Positions 1 through 8,695 of a stretch of DNA of 64,000 bases are shown here, piece after piece. Positions within the stretch are counted from its first letter, which is position 1. Every line of letters begins with the position of its first letter. Both the position numbers and the translations under genes were made by a program. This DNA is from Helicobacter marmotae (lineage in GTDB: Bacteria; Campylobacterota; Campylobacteria; Campylobacterales; Helicobacteraceae), in contig NZ_NXLR01000008.1 of the NCBI RefSeq assembly GCF_003364255.1, positions 1 to 64,000 on the forward strand, given 5' to 3'. Below the pieces are notes generated by a model. The model searched no databases and was not told the origin of the DNA. It saw nothing but the letters and a program-made list of their open reading frames with translations.

Positions 1-655
1 TAGCCCAACCGAAGAATCTCCCTTATCCGCTAAAGACTCTCTAACAGAAATACCAGAAAGGCAGCCAATTTGTCATTCTAAGCGAAGCGAAGAATCTCTA
101 AACGAATCACTAGTCGCCCACAGAGATTCTTCGGTCATTACCACTCCCTCAGAATGACAATAGTGGCAGAGTCGCTAGTAATCCAAAAAACAATTCTTCA
201 CCCCCTGCGGCAGTAAAGACATGACAACAAGTCCAACCCACAAAATAAAATTACCTCACAAGGGAAATTAGCTTGTCATTCTGAGGGCGGGCGTAGCCCA
301 ACCGAAGAATCTCTCTTATATACTAGAGACTCTACCCCTCTTGTCATTCTGAGCCTCCTTTAGGAGGCGAAGAATCTCTTTTATCTACTAAGGACTCTCT
401 TTCAAAAACACCAAAAAGCACGACTAGTGATTCCTTTAGGAGGCGAAGAATTGCTTTTATATACTAGAGACTCTACCCCTCTTGTCATGTCTTGCGGGCT
501 TTATGCCCGAAGAATCTCTACAAGAATCACTAGTCGCCAAAAGAGATTCTTCGGTCGCTACGCTCTCTCAGAATGACAATAGTGGCAGAGTTTCTAGCAA
601 TTCTAACAGCAATTTTTCGCTTGATTCTCAAGCTCAGAATGACAAACTTTGTGTC
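1..655. repeat. Dispersed palindromic repeat cluster A (no gene)
   Basis: No credible gene lies here. The stretch is built of repeat units with a forward arm TTGTCATTCTGAG...GAAGAATCTC, a spacer of about 20-30 bases (often containing ACTAGTCGCC), and an inverse arm GAGATTCTTCGG...CTCAGAATGACAA. Complete inverted units lie at about 70-160 and 482-579. Single or partial arms are at 1-30, 273-320, 341-380 and 629-645. The segment between TCTGAG and GAAGAAT varies but is usually self-complementary (GGGCGTAGCCC, CCTCCTTTAGGAGG, GGGCTTTATGCCC). Short reading frames through it are repeat translations. About 50 bases between the cluster and the next gene show nothing recognisable. Confidence 0.85.
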
Positions 656-708
656 CTTATAGGGAATAGACTTAACTACCCGCAAGGGAAACCCACACAT
701 AATAAACC

Positions 709-2481
709 CTATCGTCTAAAGCCCATGCTCTTTTCTCCATCAAAATTGCCACTTAGCTCTGCCTTGATATGCTTTAAAAAGTCTTCTTTATGAAAAATAG
801 GCTGGGGCTTGGTGGCGACTTTATAGGCGGTGTTTTTAACCACAAGGGCGATTTGCCCTCCGCTTAAGTCATACTCACTCAAAGCCTTTGCTAGCTCCTC
901 TTTAGAATCTTTCCCATACGGGGCGGCTTTAGGGAGGTGTTTCAGCCAGAGGGCTTCTCGCTGAGCAAGGTTTGGGCGTTTAAAGGCGATTTTATACTCA
1001 AAGCGCCTTGAAAAGGCACTATCAACATGCTCTAATAAATTTGTCGTAGCGATTAAAATACCTTCAAAACGTTCAATTTGCTCTAAAAAGATATTTTGCA
1101 TTTGGTTGTGCATTTTATCCACACTGCTAGCACTTTGCCCCCGTGAGCTAAGAAATTGGTCTGCTTCATTTAAGAGGAGGATAGGCTGGGTTTTACTCGC
1201 TTGAGAAATGTCTTTATAGCTATCAAATATTTTGCGCACATTTTTTTCAGACTCTCCTACCCATTTAGAGAGAATCTTAGAGCAATCAAAGCTTAATATC
1301 TGCTTTTTTAGGCTTTTTGCTAGGGCTAGGGCGGTGATCGTTTTACCCGTGCCCGGAGGTCCATAAAGCAGCACTTTGGCACTTATGCCCCCTCTTTTTT
1401 CTCTAATGCCCCATAGTTTTAATAAATGTGCCACATTGGCATTGACTTGTGCGAGGAGATTATCAAGTATTTCTCTGGTGCTATCATCAAGGATAATCTC
1501 TTTTAAATCCTGTTTAGGCTCTAAAAGCTCGAAAATATCTTGCTCTTTGAGGAGGGTATCAAGGCTTGTTTTGGGGCGTTTTTTAGAGTGGATAATGCTT
1601 TGCAAAATCTGTTCAGGGATAAAAAAATGCCGCGATATACCGCCATAATAGCCCAAACTCTCCTCATAGTCGATTAAGCCCTTTTGCACAAGGGTGGAAG
1701 TCTCATCAAGGAGGGGGCGGTTTTTGATTTTGTCATATTCATCATGGCTTATAAGCTCCAAAAGCGCGTTCATATCCCGCAGGCTTTCATCACTGCTGGT
1801 GTATTCCTCCTTTAAAAGCGCGAAGAAAATAATTTGCTCTTTTTTATCAAGGTGATTGTCTTTGATGAGTTTTAGCACTCTTAGGTCTTTATGCGTAATC
1901 TTAAGACGTGCATTGATACGCTCTTCCATAAGCTTTAGGCGATGATTGGCATGGCTAAGGGATGGGGAATTTAGCTTTTGAGACCATTTAAGGGAGCTTG
2001 TTTTATGTAGTAAATCTATGTAAGCAAAGCAGTCTTTTAAATATTCTAAATGGTCTTCATACGCTGTAATCTCTGGTAAATCCGCAAAAAGCGCCCCATC
2101 TTCTAGGAGCTTTAAAAAGGCATGGGATAGGCAGATTGTCTCATTGTAGAGTTCAAGCAGGGCTATATCTGTGGGCTTATTTTGCAAAAATGTGCTTTGA
2201 GCAAGCCAACCTAGCTCGATGAGATTGCGGATATGATACAAATAATGCAAGTACTGCCCCGCGGGCTTATTAGCTGAATCTGTGAGGGAGAGATTTCTAG
2301 CACTCTGTGTGGAGCAAGCCTTAACAAGTAGCTCATGCACGACAAATTCATTCTCCCCAAGTATTAATTGCTTTGCCATATATTGGAGTATTTTGCCCTC
2401 TTCTTGCGTGCATTTGAGGAGATTAAAAATCTCATTGTCTAGGAGATTTTGAGATGAGATAAAGTCCAAATAATGCTTCAT
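709..2481 (-). CDS. AAA+ ATPase, SpoVK/ClpX-type single-domain, function unknown
   Basis: A 590-residue protein with one C-terminal AAA+ module. Walker A GPPGTGKT is at residues 374-381. The Walker B region reads LLLNEAD, with Asn438 where Asp is usual before Glu439; I recall NEAD as typical of this ATPase subfamily, so this is probably not a defect. An arginine-finger-like SRRFEYK follows. Residues 1-350 are helical with no motif I recognise and may bind substrate. The start has a strong ribosome site (AAAAGGAG) six bases after the flippase stop, so the two genes are likely co-transcribed. A role as a cytoplasmic remodelling ATPase follows from the family; the target is unknown. Confidence 0.8.
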   Translation of the reverse strand: MKHYLDFISSQNLLDNEIFNLLKCTQEEGKILQYMAKQLILGENEFVVHELLVKACSTQSARNLSLTDSANKPAGQYLHYLYHIRNLIELGWLAQSTFLQNKPTDIALLELYNETICLSHAFLKLLEDGALFADLPEITAYEDHLEYLKDCFAYIDLLHKTSSLKWSQKLNSPSLSHANHRLKLMEERINARLKITHKDLRVLKLIKDNHLDKKEQIIFFALLKEEYTSSDESLRDMNALLELISHDEYDKIKNRPLLDETSTLVQKGLIDYEESLGYYGGISRHFFIPEQILQSIIHSKKRPKTSLDTLLKEQDIFELLEPKQDLKEIILDDSTREILDNLLAQVNANVAHLLKLWGIREKRGGISAKVLLYGPPGTGKTITALALAKSLKKQILSFDCSKILSKWVGESEKNVRKIFDSYKDISQASKTQPILLLNEADQFLSSRGQSASSVDKMHNQMQNIFLEQIERFEGILIATTNLLEHVDSAFSRRFEYKIAFKRPNLAQREALWLKHLPKAAPYGKDSKEELAKALSEYDLSGGQIALVVKNTAYKVATKPQPIFHKEDFLKHIKAELSGNFDGEKSMGFRR

Positions 2482-2482
2482 T

Positions 2483-4255
2483 TTACTCCTTTTGTTGGGG
2501 CTTTTTAGATGTTATGTGGCTGGGGAGTTCATTTGCTATGGGGCTAGGGGTGGGGGCTTTTATGGATAGTGGCTCTAGCTTAATTTTACGCTCGCAGCGC
2601 TCTATCGTGCTTAGGCGGTGGGCTATGATAAGCAAAGTTTTGTTCTCAGCTACATGATAGATTTGCTCCATAATGTCAGATTCTGTTTGATTATCAAGCG
2701 CAGATGTGGCTTCATCAAGCACTAAAATTTCTGGGTCATCATAAATCGCACGTGCTATGCCTATTCTTTGCTTTTGTCCTCCGCTAAGTAATATCCCGCC
2801 CTCTCCCACGCGGGTATGTATGCCCTGATGTTGCTCTAAAAAGTCTAAAATGCACGCCTTTTTGCAAGCAAGCTTGACTTTCTCTTCATCTAGCTCGCTC
2901 CCAAAGGCGACATTCTCTGCTACAGAGCCATCAAAGAGATAGATATGTTGAGGGATATAGCCTATCTTTTTACGCCATGAGCGGAGATTGGCATTAGTGA
3001 TGGGTACATTATCTACAAGTAATTGCCCATTTTGGGGCTTATAAATACCTATGATAATATCTACCAATGTGCTCTTCCCGCTGCCGCTCTCACCGATAAA
3101 GGCAACTTGCTCTCCCTTTTTAATCTCTAAGGAGAAATCTTGCAAAATAGGCTTCTCTGGCACGTATGCAAAGTCAATATGCTTTAAAGTGATGGTGTGC
3201 TTAAACTCGCAAGGTTCGTTTTCTTCAGCCTCTGTGTGGAATATGAGGTTTTCATATATGCTTTTGAGTGCGGAGCTATAATAAGACATTGTGTTAAAGT
3301 TATAGAGGATACGGCTTAGGGCAGGGAGGATTCTATAAAGGGCTAGGGCGTACATAGAGATTATGGGGATTACCGCGCTGGCGTCTTGGTATTTAAAGAG
3401 AATATAGCCCACACACGCCACAAGCACGCAAAAGCCTATAGTCTCTAAAACAATGCGCGGTATAGGCAGGAGGGTTTGGGTGATGATAGTCGCATGAGTG
3501 CGCTCTTGTGAAATACGCCAAAAGGCACTAAGGACTTCCTTTTGATTCCCTTTAAGCTTGATAAATTTAAAATTCCCAAAAGTTTTAGTGATAATCTCGC
3601 CCACTTTGGCATTTAGCTCTACATTCAACTCACCTTTGTCTTTAATCTTTTTAGTTAAGGCTTTAAGGATAAGGGCTACTTGTGCGACTAGGAGGAGAGT
3701 AAGGACTAAAGTCATCTTCCAACTTACTATTAATAAAAGCGCATACATAAGGGCTATGGTGAAAAACTCAGCGCTTAACTGCAGGAGATTCTGCAGATAG
3801 AATGAGGCATTTTGCGCCTCTGTGATGATATTTGCCCTAAGTTTATCTGTCTTATACGTGGTAAAATCAAGGTAGCTTAGCTCTACATTTTTACAAAATA
3901 AGCGATACGCAAAAAAGTGAAATTTAGAGAAAGCAAAGCGCGCTAAGGCGTAGTTATAAAAGCTATTATAAAGTGCCCTAAAGAGATAGAAAAGAATTAA
4001 AGCTAAGCTAAAGAGATACATAAATTCTAGCGAACTAGAGAGGTTTAGGGCATTATAGAGCCATTGAGAGCTCCAATGTGAGAATATCATATCCGGATTA
4101 CTCGCAAAGGTAATAAAAGGCATAATAATACTAATGCCTATAGTCTCAATGCAAGAGAGTAAAATGGTAGCTAAAAATAGCAAGGCTAAGATGACTTTAT
4201 CTCGCCTTGTAGTGAGAGAACGCAAAATCATAATATCACTTGGACTGCCTGCCAT
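2483..4255 (-). CDS. wzk: ABC exporter/flippase, Wzk/PglK (WlaB) type
   Basis: A 590-residue half-transporter: about six membrane helices in residues 20-320, then an ATP-binding domain with Walker A GESGSGKST, signature LLSGGQKQR, Walker B ILVLDEATSALD and H-loop IIAHRLS. The N-terminal stretch ETIGISIIMPFITFASNP closely resembles C. jejuni PglK as I remember it (ETFAISLVMPFITLASD). PglK flips lipid-linked heptasaccharide; the related H. pylori Wzk flips O-antigen. The substrate here is therefore probably an undecaprenyl-linked glycan. No glycosyltransferase or oligosaccharyltransferase gene is in the window. The start is supported by AAGGAG four bases upstream of ATG. A generic MsbA-like lipid exporter is the alternative. 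Confidence 0.8.
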   Translation of the reverse strand: MAGSPSDIMILRSLTTRRDKVILALLFLATILLSCIETIGISIIMPFITFASNPDMIFSHWSSQWLYNALNLSSSLEFMYLFSLALILFYLFRALYNSFYNYALARFAFSKFHFFAYRLFCKNVELSYLDFTTYKTDKLRANIITEAQNASFYLQNLLQLSAEFFTIALMYALLLIVSWKMTLVLTLLLVAQVALILKALTKKIKDKGELNVELNAKVGEIITKTFGNFKFIKLKGNQKEVLSAFWRISQERTHATIITQTLLPIPRIVLETIGFCVLVACVGYILFKYQDASAVIPIISMYALALYRILPALSRILYNFNTMSYYSSALKSIYENLIFHTEAEENEPCEFKHTITLKHIDFAYVPEKPILQDFSLEIKKGEQVAFIGESGSGKSTLVDIIIGIYKPQNGQLLVDNVPITNANLRSWRKKIGYIPQHIYLFDGSVAENVAFGSELDEEKVKLACKKACILDFLEQHQGIHTRVGEGGILLSGGQKQRIGIARAIYDDPEILVLDEATSALDNQTESDIMEQIYHVAENKTLLIIAHRLSTIERCERKIKLEPLSIKAPTPSPIANELPSHITSKKPQQKE

Positions 4256-4320
4256 AAAACTCCTTTATTGCCATAATGTTTGGGTGTGGATATTATAACT
4301 TGCCTCTGCTTTTTATAGGC

Positions 4321-6111
4321 TTATTTCTCCTTCCACCATAAATAAGGGTCTATCCCATAAGGCGGGGCGGAATCTGGCATAGCAATATGCCTATAATAGG
4401 CTATGCGAAAAGCAGGGAGATTGAAATGTGGTATCACATAAAAGCCCCAGAGGAGCACTCTATCAAGGGCTTTGCCTGTGGCGATTCTCTGCTCTTTACT
4501 CGGGGCGTTAATAAGGCGTGTAATAAGTGAATCTACCACTTCATCATGCACACCTGCGAAGTTCTTACTCCCCTTAGTGTTGGCTACTTTTGAGCTCCAG
4601 TAGTAGTTTTGCTCATTTCCGGGGAATAAACTCTGCCCTAAAACCTCAATAACCATATCATATTCAAAAGCCCTCACGCGGTTAATGTATTGGGAGTCAT
4701 CTACTCTTTTAATGCTCGCTTGAATGCCAAGTTTATTGAGATTTTTCACAAAGGGCAGGCATATTCGCTCAAAGCCCTCATAAGAGATAAGTATTTCAAA
4801 GCTAAAGGGTACACCTTTAGGCGTATAGAGTATGCCATTATGGATATAAAAGCCCGCACTCTCTAGTAAGTCTCTAGCGTATTTGAGATTTTCTCTTAAA
4901 TTTTCTCCGCGCACTTTAGCGCCATCTGTGCGCGGGATAGTGTAGATTTCATTAAAGATTCTTGAATCTAGCTTGTTTTTATATGTAAGGAGAATTTCGC
5001 GCTCTAAGCCTGTGGGGAGGAGGGAAGAGGCAAAGGGGGAGTTATTAAAAATATGCGTAGTGCGCGCATATTGATTGAAAAATAAGTTTTTATTACTCCA
5101 TTCAAAGTCAAAAGCCTGCAAGATGGCTTCCCTCACGCGTATATCGCTAAAAAGCTCTTTGCGTGTATTAAAGAAAAACCCCTGTAGGGCGCTAGGCAAG
5201 GAGTGTGGGAAAGCTTTTAAAATAATCTTTCCTTCACTTCTTGCCCTCCCCTCATAGTCCTTTGCCCATACCTTTGCTGAGCTCTCTATGCGATAGTCGT
5301 ATTCCCCCGCCATAAAGGCATTTTGAGCGACTTGCGCGTCTTTGTAGTATTGTATGGTGATTGTATCAAAGTTAAATCGCCCCTTTTGCGTGGGGTGGTC
5401 TTTTGCCCAGTAGTTGGGGTTACGTTCATAGGTGATACTCCGCCCTAAATCATAGGATTTAAGCCTATATGCCCCGCTGCCTATGGGCGTATGCAAAGGG
5501 TTGTCAAAAAATGTATTTTTCTCTCCTTGCATATAGATATGTTTAGGGAGTACAGGGAGCTGCCCAAGGATAAGGGGAAGCTCTTTATTAGAATCATTTT
5601 TAAAAGAAAATTTCACTTCATTAGGGTTTAGCACTTCTACACGCGCTACATCTGCATAATAACGTCTAAACTCAATCTTACCAAGCTGGGATAGGCATTC
5701 AAAGCTAAATTTAACATCTTCTGCGCTTATCTTCACTCCATCGCTAAATTTTGCCCTTGGATTGATATGAAAGATAATGTAATCTTTGCCTACTTGCATA
5801 GAATCTGCCACTAAGCCATATTCACTAAAAGGCTCATCAAGGCTTTGGTGCGTGAGTGTATCATATATAAGTGTTGAGAGTTCAGCGCCTGCATTGCCCT
5901 TTTGTGCAAAAGGATTAAGGCTATCAAACGTCCCTAGTGCGAATCCTCTAAGAGTGCCTCCTTTAGGGGCATTGGCATTAGCATAATCAAAATGCGTGAA
6001 AGTTTTAGGGTATTTGGGAGTGCCATCAATACTTAGGGCATAAGCACTCAAAGCCTCCTTAGGGCATAAGAGGCAGAGGGCATAGAGGCAGAGGCTAAAA
6101 AGCTTTTGCAT
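4321..6111 (-). CDS. Extracellular solute-binding protein family 5, YejA-like
   Basis: A periplasmic binding protein of 596 residues counted from the ATG at 6111, which gives a clean signal peptide (MQKLFSLCLYALCLLC...ALSA). The longer frame starting at 6177 would run into the preceding transporter gene and hide the signal, so I reject it. The mature N-terminus, with YPKTFTHFDYANANAPKGGT, matches the YejA branch of SBP_bac_5, whose members bind peptides or microcin C for an ABC importer. SDGVKISAEDVKFSFE is the family core. No permease or ATPase partner (yejBEF) lies next to it: upstream is an NSS transporter and downstream, after 65 bases, the flippase. It may feed a transporter encoded elsewhere. 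Confidence 0.85.
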   Translation of the reverse strand: MQKLFSLCLYALCLLCPKEALSAYALSIDGTPKYPKTFTHFDYANANAPKGGTLRGFALGTFDSLNPFAQKGNAGAELSTLIYDTLTHQSLDEPFSEYGLVADSMQVGKDYIIFHINPRAKFSDGVKISAEDVKFSFECLSQLGKIEFRRYYADVARVEVLNPNEVKFSFKNDSNKELPLILGQLPVLPKHIYMQGEKNTFFDNPLHTPIGSGAYRLKSYDLGRSITYERNPNYWAKDHPTQKGRFNFDTITIQYYKDAQVAQNAFMAGEYDYRIESSAKVWAKDYEGRARSEGKIILKAFPHSLPSALQGFFFNTRKELFSDIRVREAILQAFDFEWSNKNLFFNQYARTTHIFNNSPFASSLLPTGLEREILLTYKNKLDSRIFNEIYTIPRTDGAKVRGENLRENLKYARDLLESAGFYIHNGILYTPKGVPFSFEILISYEGFERICLPFVKNLNKLGIQASIKRVDDSQYINRVRAFEYDMVIEVLGQSLFPGNEQNYYWSSKVANTKGSKNFAGVHDEVVDSLITRLINAPSKEQRIATGKALDRVLLWGFYVIPHFNLPAFRIAYYRHIAMPDSAPPYGIDPYLWWKEK

Positions 6112-6119
6112 ATTTAGAC

Positions 6120-7514
6120 TTAAAAGAGCGGGGCAATGCCTGCTATGAAAATAGCTAAAATCACAAAAGGCAGGCAAAATTTAATATACACATACCAAAG
6201 GCTTACGGCTTTAGGGGAGAGTGTGTAGTTATTACTTAGCTCCCTTTTTGCTTCATCTTTTAGCACCCAGCCAGCAAAAAGCAAACTCGCTAATGAAGTT
6301 AGCACAAAGAGGATATTCCCACTGATAAAATCAAAAATATCAAAAATATTTTTCCCCTGCCATGTGATATGCTCCCAAGGTCCATAAGCAAGGATACAAG
6401 GGAGATTCCCACAGATGAAGATAAAGCCTAATGTGTAATTTATCGCTTGTGTGCGTGAGATTTTGCATTTTTCATAAAGGGCAGTGATGATAACCTCATA
6501 TATGGGCAGGGAGGTGGTAAGCGCAGCGGTAATGAGCAGTAAGAAAAAGATAATTGCAAAGACATTACCAAAATAAATATGTGAAAACACAATAGGGAGT
6601 GTCTGAAACACAAGGCTAGGACCCTTGTCTGGCTCTAAGCCGAAGCTAAAAAGCGATGGGAAAATCATAAATCCCGCTAAAAGCGCGATTAGGGTATTAA
6701 GCATACCTGTGGCAATGGCAGTTTTTATCATATTTTCTTCTTTTTGTAGATAGGAGCTTAAAGTAATCATCACCCCAAAGCCAAGCGATAGGGCAAAAAA
6801 CACTTGCCCCAATACATCAATGAAGAGCTTTGGAGTGATTTTACTAAAATCAGGCGTGAGATAGAACTTCACACCCTCCATTGCTCCGGGCAACGTGAGA
6901 TTACGCACTACCATAATCAACAAACACAGCAAAAGTAAGGGCATAAGGTATTTCATACTCCGCTCAATGCCATCAATCACGCCCTTTTTGAGAATCACCC
7001 AATTTAGTGCTACAAAGAGAGTGGTATATATGCCAATATTTAGGGGATTATGCTCGATATGCTCTTCATAGAAGCTAAGGGCGAGCTCTTTACTAATGGG
7101 AGAGGCAAGATTAAGCGTGCCATTAAGAATGCTCATAATATAGCTAATGACCCAGCCTCCAAGCACCATATAATATGCCATAATGCCAAATGCCCCAAGT
7201 AGGCTAAGATAGCCGATAATCTTATAAAATTTCGGTATGCTTTTACCCTTTATGCTGCCGCTAAAGGCGTCAATAGTGTTTTTATGCGCCCTCCTGCCAA
7301 TGACATTTTCTACCAAAATCACAGGGATACCCACTAAAATCATAGCGATAATAAACACAAGCACATACGCGCCCCCGCCATTTTCTCCCACAAGGTAGGG
7401 GAATCTCCAAGTCGCCCCAAAGCCAATGGTAGCCCCTGCAAGCGTGAGAATGTAGGTTAAAGAAGAGCTCCAAGTCTGCCTTGATGTTTGACGCGATGTT
7501 TGAGGTGTTTGCAT
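6120..7514 (-). CDS. Sodium-dependent transporter, NSS/SNF family
   Basis: A 464-residue inner-membrane protein with about 11-12 predicted helices. The first helix carries the neurotransmitter:sodium symporter motif (GATIGFGATWRFPY, then NGGGAYV), which forms the unwound Na+ and substrate site in LeuT-type proteins. It probably imports an amino acid with Na+; the substrate cannot be told from sequence. Its ATG shares a base with the stop of the upstream antiporter gene (TAATG), so translation is likely coupled. The downstream peptide-binding protein begins nine bases after its stop, giving a run of uptake-related genes. Confidence 0.9.
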   Translation of the reverse strand: MQTPQTSRQTSRQTWSSSLTYILTLAGATIGFGATWRFPYLVGENGGGAYVLVFIIAMILVGIPVILVENVIGRRAHKNTIDAFSGSIKGKSIPKFYKIIGYLSLLGAFGIMAYYMVLGGWVISYIMSILNGTLNLASPISKELALSFYEEHIEHNPLNIGIYTTLFVALNWVILKKGVIDGIERSMKYLMPLLLLCLLIMVVRNLTLPGAMEGVKFYLTPDFSKITPKLFIDVLGQVFFALSLGFGVMITLSSYLQKEENMIKTAIATGMLNTLIALLAGFMIFPSLFSFGLEPDKGPSLVFQTLPIVFSHIYFGNVFAIIFFLLLITAALTTSLPIYEVIITALYEKCKISRTQAINYTLGFIFICGNLPCILAYGPWEHITWQGKNIFDIFDFISGNILFVLTSLASLLFAGWVLKDEAKRELSNNYTLSPKAVSLWYVYIKFCLPFVILAIFIAGIAPLF

Positions 7515-8695
7515 TATTTATCCTTTTTAGGAGTCCAGAGCACATAAACGAGCTTAATGATAATGCTAAAGATGATACCCTCTAAGATTGCACCAAGCAG
7601 AAATGACGCATAAAGCGTATCATTAAGCTCGCCAATGCCTTTACCTAAAGTAGCAGTGGCAATAAGGAATGTAAGAGGCATAGAATCGCTGAGTGCAAAA
7701 AGGAGAGTAGATTTAGCACTTTTGAAATATGAGCCAAAGACAATGCTCGCACTCACAAGGCGCAAAGTTAGCATTCCTAGTATCAAATATGAGGCATGCA
7801 AGAGGATTTGCGTATCTTTAAAAAGTGCGTTTAAATCAAGCGTAGAGCCCACATGGATAAAGAAAAATGGCACTAAAAAGCCAAAACCGAAGTGATTTAG
7901 CTGCTCGGGTAATGCTTGCTTATGCTTAAAAAATGTGCTTAAAATACAACCAGCAAGGAATGCCCCTAGCACAGCCTTAATGTCTAAAATCATCATTAAA
8001 AGCACAAAGCTAAAAAGTAAGAAAAATACAAAGCGCAAGTCTTGGGAGTTACTATCATCGCGCGGGAGGAATAAAAAGCGGAGTTTGGGCATCCACCAAA
8101 AGAGTACTTTAGCCACTCTAAAGCCACAAATCACAAAGACCAAAAAGAGCACTAAAATAAGCAGCTTCTGCCCTAACTGACTTCCTACACCATGACGTGA
8201 AGCTCCATCGATAATAACCAATGCCCCAATGCTCACTAGCTCACCTAAGATTCCAATTTTCAAGGCTAAATCAAGCCATGGCTGCTCCTTGCCATAGTCT
8301 TTAATAAGAGCTACAATCATACCTAAACTCATCACAGGAAACGCAGCAATATAGATATATGAAATCCCAAAGCTAAAGACCACGATACAGGTTAGGGCAT
8401 AAAGTGTGCAAAAATATCCCAAAGCTCTTAGCAAAAAGCTATTGCCAAGTTTAAGAAAAGACTTAATATCTACCTCTAATCCGCATAAAAACATTAAAAA
8501 TAAAAACCCTACTTCAGCGACAATGCTCACCTCCTCTATATCTTTAATGAAAGTAAAGAAATGCGCACTGAGCGCACCTAAAATCATCTCTACTACGACA
8601 ATAGGGATACGCGTAAGGCTACTAATAGGAGAGGCAAACAAAATAAGCAAGGCAAAGATACTAAATGCACTTAATGTTTCTATGGGGCTATGCAT
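7514..8695 (-). CDS. Cation/proton antiporter, CPA2 (KefB/NapA-like) membrane domain
   Basis: A 393-residue polytopic membrane protein resembling the transport domain of CPA2 antiporters (monovalent cation:H+ exchange). The N-terminal region with FASPISSLTRIPIVVVEMILGAL and FLFLMFLCGLEVD is typical. The length stops at the end of the membrane domain, so there is no C-terminal TrkA-N/RCK domain. The ATG at 8695 has AAAGGAG four bases upstream and overlaps the 3' end of the purN frame by 16 bases, which suggests coupled translation. Likely role: pH or Na+/K+ homeostasis in the inner membrane. Confidence 0.85.
   Translation of the reverse strand: MHSPIETLSAFSIFALLILFASPISSLTRIPIVVVEMILGALSAHFFTFIKDIEEVSIVAEVGFLFLMFLCGLEVDIKSFLKLGNSFLLRALGYFCTLYALTCIVVFSFGISYIYIAAFPVMSLGMIVALIKDYGKEQPWLDLALKIGILGELVSIGALVIIDGASRHGVGSQLGQKLLILVLFLVFVICGFRVAKVLFWWMPKLRFLFLPRDDSNSQDLRFVFFLLFSFVLLMMILDIKAVLGAFLAGCILSTFFKHKQALPEQLNHFGFGFLVPFFFIHVGSTLDLNALFKDTQILLHASYLILGMLTLRLVSASIVFGSYFKSAKSTLLFALSDSMPLTFLIATATLGKGIGELNDTLYASFLLGAILEGIIFSIIIKLVYVLWTPKKDK

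Noticed and set aside
709-2481. AAA+ ATPase as inactive because Asn replaces Asp in Walker B
   Set aside because: The following Glu is present, and I recall NEAD as normal for related ATPases.
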